64,000 bases of DNA from Campylobacter concisus (GTDB lineage Bacteria > Campylobacterota > Campylobacteria > Campylobacterales > Campylobacteraceae). Where the stretch lies: the NCBI RefSeq assembly GCF_002092855.1, contig NZ_LVLC01000023.1:1-64000 (forward strand). Reading direction: 5' to 3'. Under the pieces are notes generated by a model that saw only the letters and a program-made list of their open reading frames with translations, was not told the origin of the DNA and did not search any database. Made by a program: the position numbers and the translations under genes. Shown here one piece after another: positions 44,784 through 53,901 of this stretch (the first letter of the stretch is position 1; each line of letters starts with the position of its first letter).

Positions 44784-44860
44784 TGGCGCGCCCGATAGGA
44801 GTCGAACCCATAACCTACAGATCCGAAGTCTGTCGCTCTATCCAATTGAGCTACGAGCGC
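44784..44860 (-). tRNA. tRNA-Arg (anticodon UCG)
   Basis: 77 bases with CCA. The anticodon arm ACAGA-CTTCGGA-TCTGT gives TCG, reading CGA and CGG. It shares most of its acceptor with the neighbouring tRNA-Arg(UCU). Confidence 0.93.
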
Positions 44861-44866
44861 CCAAAA

Positions 44867-44944
44867 TGGGGTGAGTGATGGGAATCGAACCCACGACCCT
44901 CAGGACCACAATCTGATGCTCTAACCGACTGAGCTACACTCACC
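44867..44944 (-). tRNA. tRNA-His (anticodon GUG)
   Basis: 78 bases including the extra 5' G (G-1) opposite C73 and the CCA end. The anticodon arm TCAGA-TTGTGGT-CCTGA gives GTG. Confidence 0.95.
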
Positions 44945-44952
44945 ATTTAACA

Positions 44953-45030
44953 TGGTCGGGGTGAAAGGATTCGAACCTTCGGCCCTCTGGTCCCAAACCA
45001 GATGCGCTAACCAGACTGCGCTACACCCCG
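44953..45030 (-). tRNA. tRNA-Pro (anticodon UGG)
   Basis: 78 bases with CCA. The anticodon arm TCTGG-TTTGGGA-CCAGA gives TGG. First gene of the cluster behind the promoter at 45079-45107. Confidence 0.95.
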
Positions 45031-45078
45031 CCTGAGTCGTGTTTGTAAGTTTATGCCACTACCTCATTAAAAAGTCGC

Positions 45079-45107
45079 ATTTTAACTTGTTTTTTTTATA
45101 AAGTCAA
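45079..45107 (-). promoter_or_regulatory. Sigma70 promoter of the tRNA cluster
   Basis: On the minus strand, a -35 TTGACT (45107-45102) and -10 TAAAAT (45084-45079) are separated by exactly 17 bases, about 50 bases before the first tRNA. A recognisable -35 is unusual for this group but common at stable-RNA promoters. It may drive at least the Pro-His-Arg-Arg-Leu part. Confidence 0.7.
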
Positions 45108-45514
45108 TTAAAAAACACTTAAATTAATAGAAATTATATATAAAAGATAATTCAATCAAAAATATTAATTAATACTTCACAAAATACATAATTTTTTACA
45201 AAAGTCAGCTTTTTATACTTCTCTATCTTATTGCCTAACCATAAAGCATGACCTTTATTTCACTGATTTTTAAGTATCCTTGCACGAATATTTTAACTAA
45301 TATTACAAAGGAATAAATATCAATCTATTATCTATTATGCATTTTATACTTAGCAAAATTTTGTATTCAAATTTATACAGATTTATCTTTTTGGGCTAGA
45401 ATTTTTATAAAATTGCTTACTTAAAATTCTACAAACAAAAATCACTTGATAGGCTAATAATATGATTAACATTTTATCCATCATGTCATTAGCTTTTTCA
45501 TCATCGTAAAAATA
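45108..45514. other. Gene-free AT-rich stretch upstream of the tRNA promoter
   Basis: About 400 bases with no ORF above roughly 20 codons preceded by a ribosome site, and no clear hairpin terminator for the terC transcript. Very AT-rich DNA next to the tRNA promoter could include an upstream activating element. Nothing more can be supported. Confidence 0.45.
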
Positions 45515-46237
45515 TTATTTAGCTAACACTTTCTTTTTAGCATAAATATTTATACTTTCCACTGCCAATGAAAATGCCATCGCAAAATAGATATATCCCT
45601 TTGGAATATGAAATCCTAATCCTTCAGCAACGAGCGTCATGCCCACAAGCACCAAAAATGCAAGTGCTAAAATTTTTATAGTCGGGTTATTATCTACAAA
45701 ATTAGAAATACCTTTTGACGCTATCATCATTACACCAACTGCTAAAATAACAGCTATGATCATTATCTCTATATGCTCAGCCATTCCAACAGCCGTGATA
45801 ACACTATCAAGAGAAAAAACAATATCCAAAACAGCTATCTCACTTACAATAACCAAAAAATTTGCATGTGATTTTTTGCTATTTTTATGCTCTTCACCTT
45901 CACCAGAAACACTAGAATGTATTTCAAGGGTTGATTTTACAAGTAAAAATAGACCACCTAGTATAAGCACTAGATCCCTGCCACTTATACTAAATTCTGC
46001 GATAGTAAAGAGTGGTTTCGTAAGCTTCATGATCCAAAACAATGAAAGTAAAAGTAAAATTCTAGTCACCATAGCTAGCCCTAAGCCAACAATCCTACCA
46101 CTGCCGCGCTGCTCTTGAGGTAGTTTACCTACCAAAATAGCGATAAATATAATGTTGTCTATGCCTAAAACTATCTCTAAGCCAGTTAACGTAAGTAGTG
46201 ATATCCACGCTTCTGGCGAACTAAACCATTCAAACAT
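45515..46237 (-). CDS. TerC-family integral membrane protein
   Basis: A 240-residue protein with about seven membrane helices. The family signatures GLEIVLGIDNIIFIAIL (about 19-35) and AVLDIVFSLDSVITAVGM (about 134-151) each carry acidic membrane residues. TerC/YgdQ-type proteins are linked to manganese or other metal export, including metalation of exported enzymes. The substrate here is not shown. It is the last gene of the terC-purN-nnr run and overlaps purN by eight bases. C. jejuni has the same order (Cj0186c-Cj0188c). Confidence 0.92.
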   Translation of the reverse strand: MFEWFSSPEAWISLLTLTGLEIVLGIDNIIFIAILVGKLPQEQRGSGRIVGLGLAMVTRILLLLSLFWIMKLTKPLFTIAEFSISGRDLVLILGGLFLLVKSTLEIHSSVSGEGEEHKNSKKSHANFLVIVSEIAVLDIVFSLDSVITAVGMAEHIEIMIIAVILAVGVMMIASKGISNFVDNNPTIKILALAFLVLVGMTLVAEGLGFHIPKGYIYFAMAFSLAVESINIYAKKKVLAK

Positions 46238-46817
46238 TTGTTTCCTTTGTTAAAATTTTTATTATGCTATCAGGCAAAATTTCATGCTCTATCGCATGGA
46301 TTTTGCTCTCCCAATCCTCTAAGCTCATACCATCTTCTCTTTCAAACGCTCTTTGTGCGATGAGTTTACCTCCGTCAAGCTCCTCGCTCACGTAGTGCAC
46401 GCTCACGCCTCCTATCATCATATCGCTCTCAAAGCTCTCTTTTATCGCATGAGCGCCTTTAAAAAGTGGCAATATGGAAGGATGTAAATTTATGGCTTTT
46501 ATCTTTGATGTAAAAACAGGAGTTAATATCCTCATAAATCCAGCAAGTACCGTTAGTTCAGCGCCGCTTTTTAAAATTTGCTCCACAACTGCAGCGTCAA
46601 ATTCCTCACGATTTTTAAATTTAGCACTCTCTATTATCGTCGTCTCAAGCCCAAATTTCTTAGCGCGCTCTATGCCATATGCGCCTGGCTTGTTGCAGAT
46701 ACAAAGACAAACTTCGATCTTTACGCCGTTAAAAATTTGATTATGAACTTTTTTAAGTATCGCTTCTAAATTTGAGCCACTACCGCTAAAAAGTATGGCT
46801 ATCTTTTTCGTAAGCAT
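46230..46817 (-). CDS. purN: Phosphoribosylglycinamide formyltransferase
   Basis: A 195-residue GART enzyme transferring the formyl group of 10-formyl-THF to GAR in purine synthesis. Visible motifs are LFSGSGSNLEAIL (phosphate loop), LAGFMRILTP, NLHPSILPLFKGAHA with the catalytic Asn/His, and GGVSVHYVSEELDGG with the catalytic Asp. The length fits the family. It overlaps nnr by 19 bases and terC by eight. Confidence 0.95.
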   Translation of the reverse strand: MLTKKIAILFSGSGSNLEAILKKVHNQIFNGVKIEVCLCICNKPGAYGIERAKKFGLETTIIESAKFKNREEFDAAVVEQILKSGAELTVLAGFMRILTPVFTSKIKAINLHPSILPLFKGAHAIKESFESDMMIGGVSVHYVSEELDGGKLIAQRAFEREDGMSLEDWESKIHAIEHEILPDSIIKILTKETNV

Positions 46818-48202
46818 TTTACTCCTTTTATAATGTCTGTTGGGCTAAGCGCATAGCTATTTTTTTTGAAATTTTTAAGGCTTAGTGCATGAGCTAGTGT
46901 AGCCGAGATAGCAGCATCCAGTGACTCGTAGCCTTGAGCTAAAAGAGCAAGTACAAGTCCGCTTAGTACGTCACCACTGCCACCTTTTGCAAGTATATTT
47001 TTACCATAAGGCATGATATAAATTTGCCCGTCTTTAGCGATTATCGTATTTGCGCCTTTAAGTACTAGCACAGCCTTAAATTTCTCACTCCAAGCCTTAG
47101 CATAAGCAAATCTATTTTCTTGTAATGTTTTTACGTCGATATCTACTATATTACAAAGCTTTAAAAGTGAGCAAAATTCTTTTGGATGGGGCGTTAAAAC
47201 ACAGTTTTCATTTAGTAGATCAAGCACCTTTACGCTGTAAAAGATATCAGCGTCAAGAACAAGATTTTTGCTCTTTAAAATTTGCGTATCAAGCTCTTCT
47301 ATGCCCTTTTTGCCAAGCCCCATGCCAACGGCTCCGGCATTCATTTTATCGCTTATCTTGCTAGCTTGCATGATCTGCGTTGGCAAATTTAGACTCTCAT
47401 TGCTTATCACGCTAACTAGCCCAGTCCCAAAGGCAAATGCTGCCTTTGCGCAAAGCTTACTAGCTCCCACGTGCTCGCCAGATATGATAAATGCGTGGCC
47501 AAAGTCGCCCTTATTTACGCATTGATTTTTTCTATTTGGAAGCACGAGGTCGCACTTTTCAAGCAAGTGATAGTCGCTCTTGCACTCATAGTTTTGAGCG
47601 CTTATACCAAGATCAGCGACCTTTATCTTGCCAACAAAGTCTTTTGCAGCGTCACTATAGAGCCCAAGCTTTCTAGCTCCCATCGTGATCGTAATGTCTG
47701 CTTTTACGCAAGCACCTAGCATCTTGCCGTCACTACTTAGCCCACTTGGCATATCACAAGCGATAGTGTAGGCAGAGCTTTTGTTTATCTTTGAGATAAG
47801 CTCTATGTGATTTTCGTCTAAATTTCTATTTAAGCCAGAGCCAAAAAGCCCGTCTATGACGCATTTTGCGCTATTTAAGCTATTTTCTGCGTCTTTACTC
47901 TCTCGCACGCCAGCAGATTTAGCTCGCTCAAGCTGCTTAATGGCTAGTGGCTTTAAATTCTGACTAGCTAAGATAAATTCGCATTCAAACTCGCCCTCTA
48001 ACATCCTTAAAGCACAAAGCACGTCAGCACCGTTATTTCCACCACCGCAAACGCCTAGTACCCTCATACCTTTTTTAAATTTCTTACGTACGAAATTTGC
48101 TATGCCGGCGGCGGCGTTTTCCATTAAAATTTCTTCACTAAGGTCAAATTTCTCGCTCGCCCTCTCGTCTAAAACTCTCGTGTCTAAATATAAATTTTTC
48201 AT
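46799..48202 (-). CDS. nnr: Bifunctional NAD(P)H-hydrate epimerase and dehydratase
   Basis: A 467-residue repair enzyme for hydrated NAD(P)H. The N-terminal YjeF epimerase domain (about 1-205) includes LGVCGGGNNGADVLCALRML and AKCVIDGLFGSGLNR. The C-terminal ribokinase-like dehydratase domain includes VLTPHPKEFCSLL, VLKGANTIIA and the ATP/ADP motif LAKGGSGDVLSGLV. Domain order and length match the family. It lies one base downstream of yifB and overlaps purN. Confidence 0.94.
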   Translation of the reverse strand: MKNLYLDTRVLDERASEKFDLSEEILMENAAAGIANFVRKKFKKGMRVLGVCGGGNNGADVLCALRMLEGEFECEFILASQNLKPLAIKQLERAKSAGVRESKDAENSLNSAKCVIDGLFGSGLNRNLDENHIELISKINKSSAYTIACDMPSGLSSDGKMLGACVKADITITMGARKLGLYSDAAKDFVGKIKVADLGISAQNYECKSDYHLLEKCDLVLPNRKNQCVNKGDFGHAFIISGEHVGASKLCAKAAFAFGTGLVSVISNESLNLPTQIMQASKISDKMNAGAVGMGLGKKGIEELDTQILKSKNLVLDADIFYSVKVLDLLNENCVLTPHPKEFCSLLKLCNIVDIDVKTLQENRFAYAKAWSEKFKAVLVLKGANTIIAKDGQIYIMPYGKNILAKGGSGDVLSGLVLALLAQGYESLDAAISATLAHALSLKNFKKNSYALSPTDIIKGVKCLRKR

Positions 48203-48203
48203 T

Positions 48204-49709
48204 CTATGCCCTAAAACTAAGCGCCTCTAAGATATGGGGCTTTAAAATTTGCTCACTCTCATCAAGATCAGCGATGCTTCTAGCCACCCTAAGTGTCCTT
48301 TTTATGCCTCTTTGAGAAAGATTGTACCTCAAGGACGCCTTTTGTAAAATTTCTCTTGCTTCATTATCCAGTAGACAAAATTTTTCTACTTGTGCATCAT
48401 TTAGCTTGCCGTTTAGCTCATCTTGATCGCGCTTTTTTTGAAAGATAAAGGCTTTTAAAACCATATCGCTCATCTGTTGCGAGTTCAAGCTTGACCTATC
48501 ATTTGGTGAGCTCTCATCCATAGCAACTTTTAAATCAATGCGGTCAAGCACAGGAGCTGAAATTCTTGATTTATAGTTTTTTATCTCATTTTCACTGCAT
48601 TTGCAATTTAGATTGCGAGAGAATAAATTTCCGCAAGGGCAGGGATTTTGAGCGGCTACGAAGATAAATTTAGTCTCGTAAGTCACTTTTGAATTTACCC
48701 TTGCGATGTGGATTTGATTGTCTTCAAGTGGCTCTCTTAGGCTTTCTATCACCTGCTTTGAAAAGTGTGGAAACTCGTCAAAAAATAGTACTCCACCATT
48801 TGCAAGCGCGATCTCACCGATCTTTGCGACATTTGAACCACCACCAAAGATCGAGCTTTTGGTTGAAGTATGATGGGGCGAGCGAAAAGCTCTAATACTT
48901 GTAAATTCGCTATCCTGAAGATTTAAAGAGCGGTAAGCGGCCGATTTTAAAACCTCCTCTAAACTTTGAGGTGCCATTATATAAACTAGGCGTTTTGCAC
49001 ACATGCTTTTGCCACTGCCTGGGCTGCCTTCAAATAAAATATTATGCATGCCAACGGCTGCGATAACGCAGGCTCTTTTGGCTCTTTCTTGACCCAAAAC
49101 ATCCTTAAAATCAAGCTCGAAGTTTAAATTTGGAACGTATCTTTTACCAGAAATTTCTATCACATTTGAAAATAGTTCATGAGTAGCGTTAAAATGTATA
49201 CTTTTTGCAAATTCTGCGTCGTTAAAAAATCTAATCGCTTCCTCTAGAGTACTAATCGCATAAATCTCTAAATTTGGGATCATTGAAGCTTTTTGTGCTA
49301 TCTCTTTTGGTACTAAGACTTTTACGTTTTTTACCTGTGTGCTTAAAAAAAGAAGGATTGAGAATAAATTTGCTGTGCTTTTTACGCTTCCATCAAGCCC
49401 AAGCTCGCCAAATACAAAAATTTTCTCTAAGTTTTTTGCCTTTTGAAGAGCTATAAGAATAGCGATAGCTAGGTCAAAATGTGAGCCACTTTTTGGCAGA
49501 TCTGAAGGGGATAAATTTATGGTAATCTTTTGTGCTGGAAAAGAAAAGTCAAGTGCTAGAAGTGCTGCTTTTACGCGTTCTGTGCTCTCTTTTATACTTG
49601 TGCTTGCAAGCCCAACGATGCTAAAACCAGGAAGCCCACGAGAGAAGATAGACTCAACGTCAATTATCTTTAGTCCATCGCCGTAAGTAGCGCATCTTAA
49701 AGACTTCAT
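48204..49709 (-). CDS. YifB/ComM-family magnesium-chelatase-like AAA+ ATPase
   Basis: A 501-residue protein. The N-terminal ChlI domain (GLPGFSIVGLASTSIKESTERV, FPAQKITINLSPSDLPKSG) is followed by the Mg_chelatase AAA+ core: Walker A EGSPGSGKSM (about 224-233), Walker B GGVLFFDEF (about 294-302), and a Cys-rich insert near 345-370 (CPCGNL, CKC). The C-terminal part has SQRGIKRTLRVARSIADL. ComM members are helicases that promote branch migration during natural transformation, so a role in DNA uptake is plausible in a naturally competent Campylobacter. It overlaps def by four bases. Confidence 0.93.
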   Translation of the reverse strand: MKSLRCATYGDGLKIIDVESIFSRGLPGFSIVGLASTSIKESTERVKAALLALDFSFPAQKITINLSPSDLPKSGSHFDLAIAILIALQKAKNLEKIFVFGELGLDGSVKSTANLFSILLFLSTQVKNVKVLVPKEIAQKASMIPNLEIYAISTLEEAIRFFNDAEFAKSIHFNATHELFSNVIEISGKRYVPNLNFELDFKDVLGQERAKRACVIAAVGMHNILFEGSPGSGKSMCAKRLVYIMAPQSLEEVLKSAAYRSLNLQDSEFTSIRAFRSPHHTSTKSSIFGGGSNVAKIGEIALANGGVLFFDEFPHFSKQVIESLREPLEDNQIHIARVNSKVTYETKFIFVAAQNPCPCGNLFSRNLNCKCSENEIKNYKSRISAPVLDRIDLKVAMDESSPNDRSSLNSQQMSDMVLKAFIFQKKRDQDELNGKLNDAQVEKFCLLDNEAREILQKASLRYNLSQRGIKRTLRVARSIADLDESEQILKPHILEALSFRA

Positions 49710-50230
49710 GAAGCTTTTTCTTTTTTTTGCTTTTTGTATTCCTTGTCAAATTTTTTGCGTTTATTAAATCCGATTTTTTCTATAAAAAGATGTCCATCTA
49801 AATGATCATTTTCATGCTGGATAGCGATAGCCAAAAGCCCATCAGCCTTTAAAATTTGCTCTTTGCCAAAGCGGTCTTGATATTTGATAGCCACAACCTC
49901 ATTTCTTTTTACATCTTCATAATATCCAGGCACACTAAGGCAACCCTCTTGATATATGCATTCTCCTTCGCGTAGTTCAAATTTTGGATTTATGATCTCG
50001 ATTAAATTTTCTTTATCTTGTACGCCCTCGTCATTGGCTAGATTTATAATAAAAATTCTTTTTGCAACACCTATCTGAATAGCAGCAAGGCCGATGCCTT
50101 CTTTTGCAATCATCGTATCATACATATCATCAAGTAGTTTGTGAAGTTCCTCGTCAAAAATTTTAACCTCTTTTGAGACTTCATAAAGCTTTTTATTTGG
50201 ATAAGATAAAACCTCTAAGATCAAGCCCAA
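49706..50230 (-). CDS. def: Peptide deformylase
   Basis: A 174-residue enzyme removing formyl groups from nascent N-terminal Met. All three motifs are present: GIGLAAIQIG (45-54), EGCLSVPG (95-102, metal ligand Cys97) and QHENDHLDG (138-146, metal ligands His139 and His143, catalytic Glu140). The C-terminal KKQKKEKA tail is basic. It lies in a row with clpP and tig, so protein maturation genes cluster here. Confidence 0.96.
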   Translation of the reverse strand: MGLILEVLSYPNKKLYEVSKEVKIFDEELHKLLDDMYDTMIAKEGIGLAAIQIGVAKRIFIINLANDEGVQDKENLIEIINPKFELREGECIYQEGCLSVPGYYEDVKRNEVVAIKYQDRFGKEQILKADGLLAIAIQHENDHLDGHLFIEKIGFNKRKKFDKEYKKQKKEKAS

Positions 50231-50238
50231 ACTCCTAT

Positions 50239-51261
50239 TTATTCACCCAAAAATATAGGCTGCTCATCATCTTGTGTTAGCATTAGTTGATCTAATGAGT
50301 AAGAGATTAATTCTTCAGCACTTCTTGTTTTTGTTATCATGCTTGAAACCACTTGGATATCAAGCTTGCACTCTTCACCATCTATCTTCCAAGGTATAGA
50401 TGAAAGCATATTTAAAATTCTACTACCGGCTTGTCTTGTGCCATTTTCATCAGTATATTTCATAACCATAGCAAAACAGCCATCACCGTAATGAGCTACT
50501 ATATCGCTTCTTCTAGAAGTTCTTAAAAGAAGCTGTGATATAGCTTTATACATATTGTTTCGCTCTTTTAAATTTTTTACACGATTTGTAAATCTGTCTT
50601 TTGCTCTTACTAGTAAAAACGATGCGTTATAGCCATATCTCTTAACGGCTTCTACTTCACTTTGCACTGTGGCTACTAGAAATTTTTTATTATAGACGTC
50701 ATATGTCGTATCATAAATCGACTGCTCTTCAATAGATTTAAGCATTTTAGCTACTTCGTCATAGCTTACTTTAATGACATCAAGATGCTTATCCATAAGG
50801 CTGTTTAATTTTATTAGGTCATGATTAAATGCGCTTAAAACATTTTGAAGAGCTAGGATATTTGTATTATTTTTGAGTGCATCCATGCGCTTTTGCACTA
50901 GGCCTCTCATGATGCCTAAATTTTTATAGATTAGCACCACGGCTTGAAGCATGCTTTTTATTTGGATAAATCCTTGCTTTATCTCTTTTTCAATAGAGAT
51001 ATTACTGCCTGATGGTACTGATATCTCGGAATTTATGACTATCATATCACCGATCTCTTTTCTAAATTCATCAGGCTGCCCATCAAGCATTTTCTCAAAA
51101 TAAATAGAGTAATTGTTTGGCGTAGATGGAACATTATCGTCGCTTAATTCATGCAAAACATTTTCTGAAAATTTGTAGATATTTACCTTTTCTTTTTCTA
51201 GAATATGTTTTACCTCAACCGCTTTTTTCTTAGGGTCTGGTGCATTATCTATCTTTATCAC
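50239..51261 (-). CDS. Protein with degenerate GGDEF domain
   Basis: A 340-residue soluble protein. Residues 1-180 are helical, with a predicted coiled-coil region at about 85-180. The C-terminal half (about 185-335) has a GGDEF-like fold: YDVYNKKFLVATVQSEVEAVKRYGYNASFLLV matches the start of a diguanylate cyclase domain. The active-site loop reads HYGDGCF at 257-263 where GGDEF would be, so the catalytic acid is lost. It is therefore probably a regulator or nucleotide sensor, not a cyclase. It sits between def and clpP, nine and eight bases away. Confidence 0.82.
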   Translation of the reverse strand: MIKIDNAPDPKKKAVEVKHILEKEKVNIYKFSENVLHELSDDNVPSTPNNYSIYFEKMLDGQPDEFRKEIGDMIVINSEISVPSGSNISIEKEIKQGFIQIKSMLQAVVLIYKNLGIMRGLVQKRMDALKNNTNILALQNVLSAFNHDLIKLNSLMDKHLDVIKVSYDEVAKMLKSIEEQSIYDTTYDVYNKKFLVATVQSEVEAVKRYGYNASFLLVRAKDRFTNRVKNLKERNNMYKAISQLLLRTSRRSDIVAHYGDGCFAMVMKYTDENGTRQAGSRILNMLSSIPWKIDGEECKLDIQVVSSMITKTRSAEELISYSLDQLMLTQDDEQPIFLGE

Positions 51262-51269
51262 TTTGGGCC

Positions 51270-51860
51270 TTATTTAAAACTTTTCTCCAAAATTTTATCA
51301 ACAAGTCCGTACTCTTTGGCTTCGGCCGAACTCATAAAGAAGTCACGTTCAGTATCTTTTACGATCTTACTTAGCTTCTGACCTGTATTTTTGGCCAAAA
51401 TTCCATTTAAAATCTCTTTCATACGCAAAATTTCACGAGCTTGTATCTCGATATCAGTCGCTTGTCCTCTAGCGCCGCCAAGTGGTTGGTGTATCATAAT
51501 ACGAGAATTTGGCAATGCATATCTTTTACCTGGCGCACCACAGCTTAATAAAAATGCACCCATACTAGCAGCTTGGCCGATACAGATCGTGCAAACATCT
51601 GGCTTTATGTAATTCATCGTATCATAGATGCTAAAGCCACTTGTTATAACGCCACCTGGTGAGTTTATATATAGATAGATATCTTTATCTGGATCTTCAG
51701 CCTCTAAAAATAGAAGCTGGGCGACAATAGAAGCGGCCATGCCGTCCTCTATCTCACCACTTAGCATAACGATCCTGTCTTTTAAAAGACGGGAGTATAT
51801 ATCATAGCTTCGCTCACCCCTACTAGTTCTTTCAACTACGACAGGAACGTAATAGCTCAT
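51270..51860 (-). CDS. clpP: ATP-dependent Clp protease proteolytic subunit
   Basis: A 196-residue serine peptidase. Catalytic Ser99 lies in [11 protein letters not shown] and His124 in [20 protein letters not shown]. The length is standard. It forms the tetradecameric chamber fed by ClpX or ClpA in the cytoplasm. The start shares one base with the tig stop (TAATG), as in many bacteria where tig and clpP are linked. Confidence 0.97.
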   Translation of the reverse strand: MSYYVPVVVERTSRGERSYDIYSRLLKDRIVMLSGEIEDGMAASIVAQLLFLEAEDPDKDIYLYINSPGGVITSGFSIYDTMNYIKPDVCTICIGQAASMGAFLLSCGAPGKRYALPNSRIMIHQPLGGARGQATDIEIQAREILRMKEILNGILAKNTGQKLSKIVKDTERDFFMSSAEAKEYGLVDKILEKSFK

Positions 51861-53191
51861 TACTCAGCCTTCTCTTTTTTGCTTACTTTTTTCTCGTCTT
51901 TTTCTTTGTTAAAGAGCTCACCAAATAGCTTCTCTTCGATCATTGACATCTTTATAGCTGGAAGCATGCCTTGGTTGCGGTACATCTCAAAGTGTGCTTT
52001 TGGATCTTGACCGCTTCTATACGCCTCAAAATAGATCGCTTGAACAACCTCTTGATCGTTTACTTTCACGCCTCTTACGCGAGCTAGTTCATCGATGATG
52101 AAAGTTAAACGAACGCTATTTTCAGCGTCTTTTCTAAACTCGTCACGTTTTTTAGAAAGAGCATCTTTGTCATCTCTAAATTTTTTCATATCATCTGGAG
52201 TAAATGAGCTCCATGCGTTTCTAAACTGCATATCAATCTCTTGCTCGACAATATTTTTTGGCACATCAAATTTAAATTTCTCAACTGCAGCCTCAGCAAA
52301 TTTTGGCTTAAGCTCATCATTTATAAGTTTATAAATTTTCTCTTGACGGATTTGCTCTTTTATGCGCTCATCAAGTAACTCTTCAGTTGGTTTTTCTTCA
52401 TTTGGAAGTAAAGTTTTTAGTATCTCTTCATCTAGTTTTTCAGGAATTTTTCTCTCTTGAATTTCATGAAGTTTTATTTTAAAGATAGCGTCTTTGCCAG
52501 CTAAATGTGCAGCACCATAGTTTTCTGGGAATTTAACCTCGATATCTTTTTCACCACCAGCTTTTATGCCTACCATACCATCTTCAAAGCCTGGGATAAA
52601 TTGATTTGAGCCGATCTCAAGTACGTAGTTTTCAGCCTTGCCACCATCAAATGCAACGCCATCAACAAAGCCTTCAAAGTCAAATTTAGCAAAATCGCCA
52701 ACTTTTAGACCTCTTTTGCCATCAATTTTTTCAAGTGGAGCTATCATTTTTAGAAGTTCAGTTTTTTTCTCATCGATATCTTTTTTCAAAACACGTGGGT
52801 TTGAAAACTCAGGTATTAAACTCTCATAGCCGCTCACATCGACGCTTGGTTTAAATGAAACTGTTAGCTCAACGTCGATCTTGCCATCTTTTCTGTCAAA
52901 TTTTGAAACGATAGGCTCGCCGATAAGATCATCATTTTTCTTGCCTGCTTGTTTTATAGCCTCATCAACAACATCTCTTAAGACATCTTGTTCAGCATCG
53001 TTTGTTAGCTCTTTCTCGTAGCGTTTTAGCACAATAGCAACTGGTACATGGCCTTGTCTAAAGCCATCTACTTTCATAGTTTTTGCTGCTTTTTTTGCTA
53101 GTTTTTCTACGCTAGATTTTATAGCATCCGCACTTATAGTCGTGCTTGCTAGGGTATTTACGCTATCTAGAGCTTTTGTTTTGATTTCCAT
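51860..53191 (-). CDS. tig: Trigger factor, ribosome-associated chaperone
   Basis: A 443-residue protein with an N-terminal ribosome-binding domain ([18 protein letters not shown], with the ribosome signature GFRxGxxP), a central FKBP-type prolyl isomerase domain (about 155-240, including [18 protein letters not shown] and [26 protein letters not shown]) and a C-terminal helical chaperone domain. The C-terminal [13 protein letters not shown] tail is basic. First gene of the tig-clpP-GGDEF-def run, with AAGGAA before the ATG. Confidence 0.96.
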   Translation of the reverse strand: MEIKTKALDSVNTLASTTISADAIKSSVEKLAKKAAKTMKVDGFRQGHVPVAIVLKRYEKELTNDAEQDVLRDVVDEAIKQAGKKNDDLIGEPIVSKFDRKDGKIDVELTVSFKPSVDVSGYESLIPEFSNPRVLKKDIDEKKTELLKMIAPLEKIDGKRGLKVGDFAKFDFEGFVDGVAFDGGKAENYVLEIGSNQFIPGFEDGMVGIKAGGEKDIEVKFPENYGAAHLAGKDAIFKIKLHEIQERKIPEKLDEEILKTLLPNEEKPTEELLDERIKEQIRQEKIYKLINDELKPKFAEAAVEKFKFDVPKNIVEQEIDMQFRNAWSSFTPDDMKKFRDDKDALSKKRDEFRKDAENSVRLTFIIDELARVRGVKVNDQEVVQAIYFEAYRSGQDPKAHFEMYRNQGMLPAIKMSMIEEKLFGELFNKEKDEKKVSKKEKAE

Positions 53192-53225
53192 CTAATTCCT
53201 TTATGAATACAAATTTTTAGCCCAA

Positions 53226-53234
53226 AATATAGCA
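53226..53234 (-). promoter_or_regulatory. Extended -10 promoter of the tig operon
   Basis: The minus strand reads TGCTATATT, an extended -10, about 35 bases before the tig start in the divergent tig-folE gap. Confidence 0.45.
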
Positions 53235-53295
53235 GAATTTTCCTTATTTCATTGTAAATTTGTAAATTTTTATAGATATAAAAGGCGTTTTAACG

Positions 53296-53301
53296 TAGAA
53301 T
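53296..53301 (+). promoter_or_regulatory. Possible -10 element of folE
   Basis: TAGAAT lies 28 bases before the folE start. ATGGAGAAAA just before the ATG supplies the ribosome site. Confidence 0.4.
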
Positions 53302-53328
53302 CTGGCAATAAAATTATGGAGAAAATTT

Positions 53329-53901
53329 ATGCAAGAGAGTTTTGAAAATTCGGTTAAAAACATGCTAACGATAATAGGTGAAGATCCAAACAGAGAAGGG
53401 CTTATAAAGACGCCTGAGCGTGTCTTTAAAGCATTTAAATTTCTAACTAGCGGATATGATGAAGATCCAAAAGAGGTTCTTGGTGACGCACTTTTTACTA
53501 GCTCAAATAACGAGATGGTTTTAATGCGAAACATCGAATTTTACAGTCTTTGCGAGCACCATTTATTGCCTATTATCGGCCGAGTGCATGTGGCTTACAT
53601 CCCAAATGGCAAGGTCGTTGGGCTTAGTAAAATTCCACGCATGGTAAATATCTACGCAAGACGCTTGCAAATTCAAGAGCAAATGACTGAGCAGATCGCA
53701 AAGGCGCTTGAGGACGTTATCGCTCCAAAAGGCGTTGGAGTCGTCGTTGAGGCTAGACATATGTGCGTTGAGATGAGAGGTGTGCAAAAGATAAACTCAA
53801 CCACCACGACCTCAGCACTTAGAGGCTGCTTTATCAAAAACGCAGACACAAGGCGAGAATTTTTCTCGCTTATAAATTCTCCTAGGGAAACGCATTTTTG
53901 A
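53329..53901 (+). CDS. folE: GTP cyclohydrolase I
   Basis: A 190-residue type IA enzyme converting GTP to dihydroneopterin triphosphate for folate. The zinc ligands Cys75 and His78 (in [19 protein letters not shown]) and Cys146 (in HMCVEMRGV) are present. [23 protein letters not shown] is the family signature. The length is standard. It overlaps fliI by four bases (TTGA). Confidence 0.96.
   Translation: MQESFENSVKNMLTIIGEDPNREGLIKTPERVFKAFKFLTSGYDEDPKEVLGDALFTSSNNEMVLMRNIEFYSLCEHHLLPIIGRVHVAYIPNGKVVGLSKIPRMVNIYARRLQIQEQMTEQIAKALEDVIAPKGVGVVVEARHMCVEMRGVQKINSTTTTSALRGCFIKNADTRREFFSLINSPRETHF

Noticed and set aside
44612-44878. 88-codon plus-strand ORF
   Set aside because: It runs antisense through the Leu and two Arg tRNA genes and into the His tRNA. 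The apparent repeats in its protein are translated tRNA arms.
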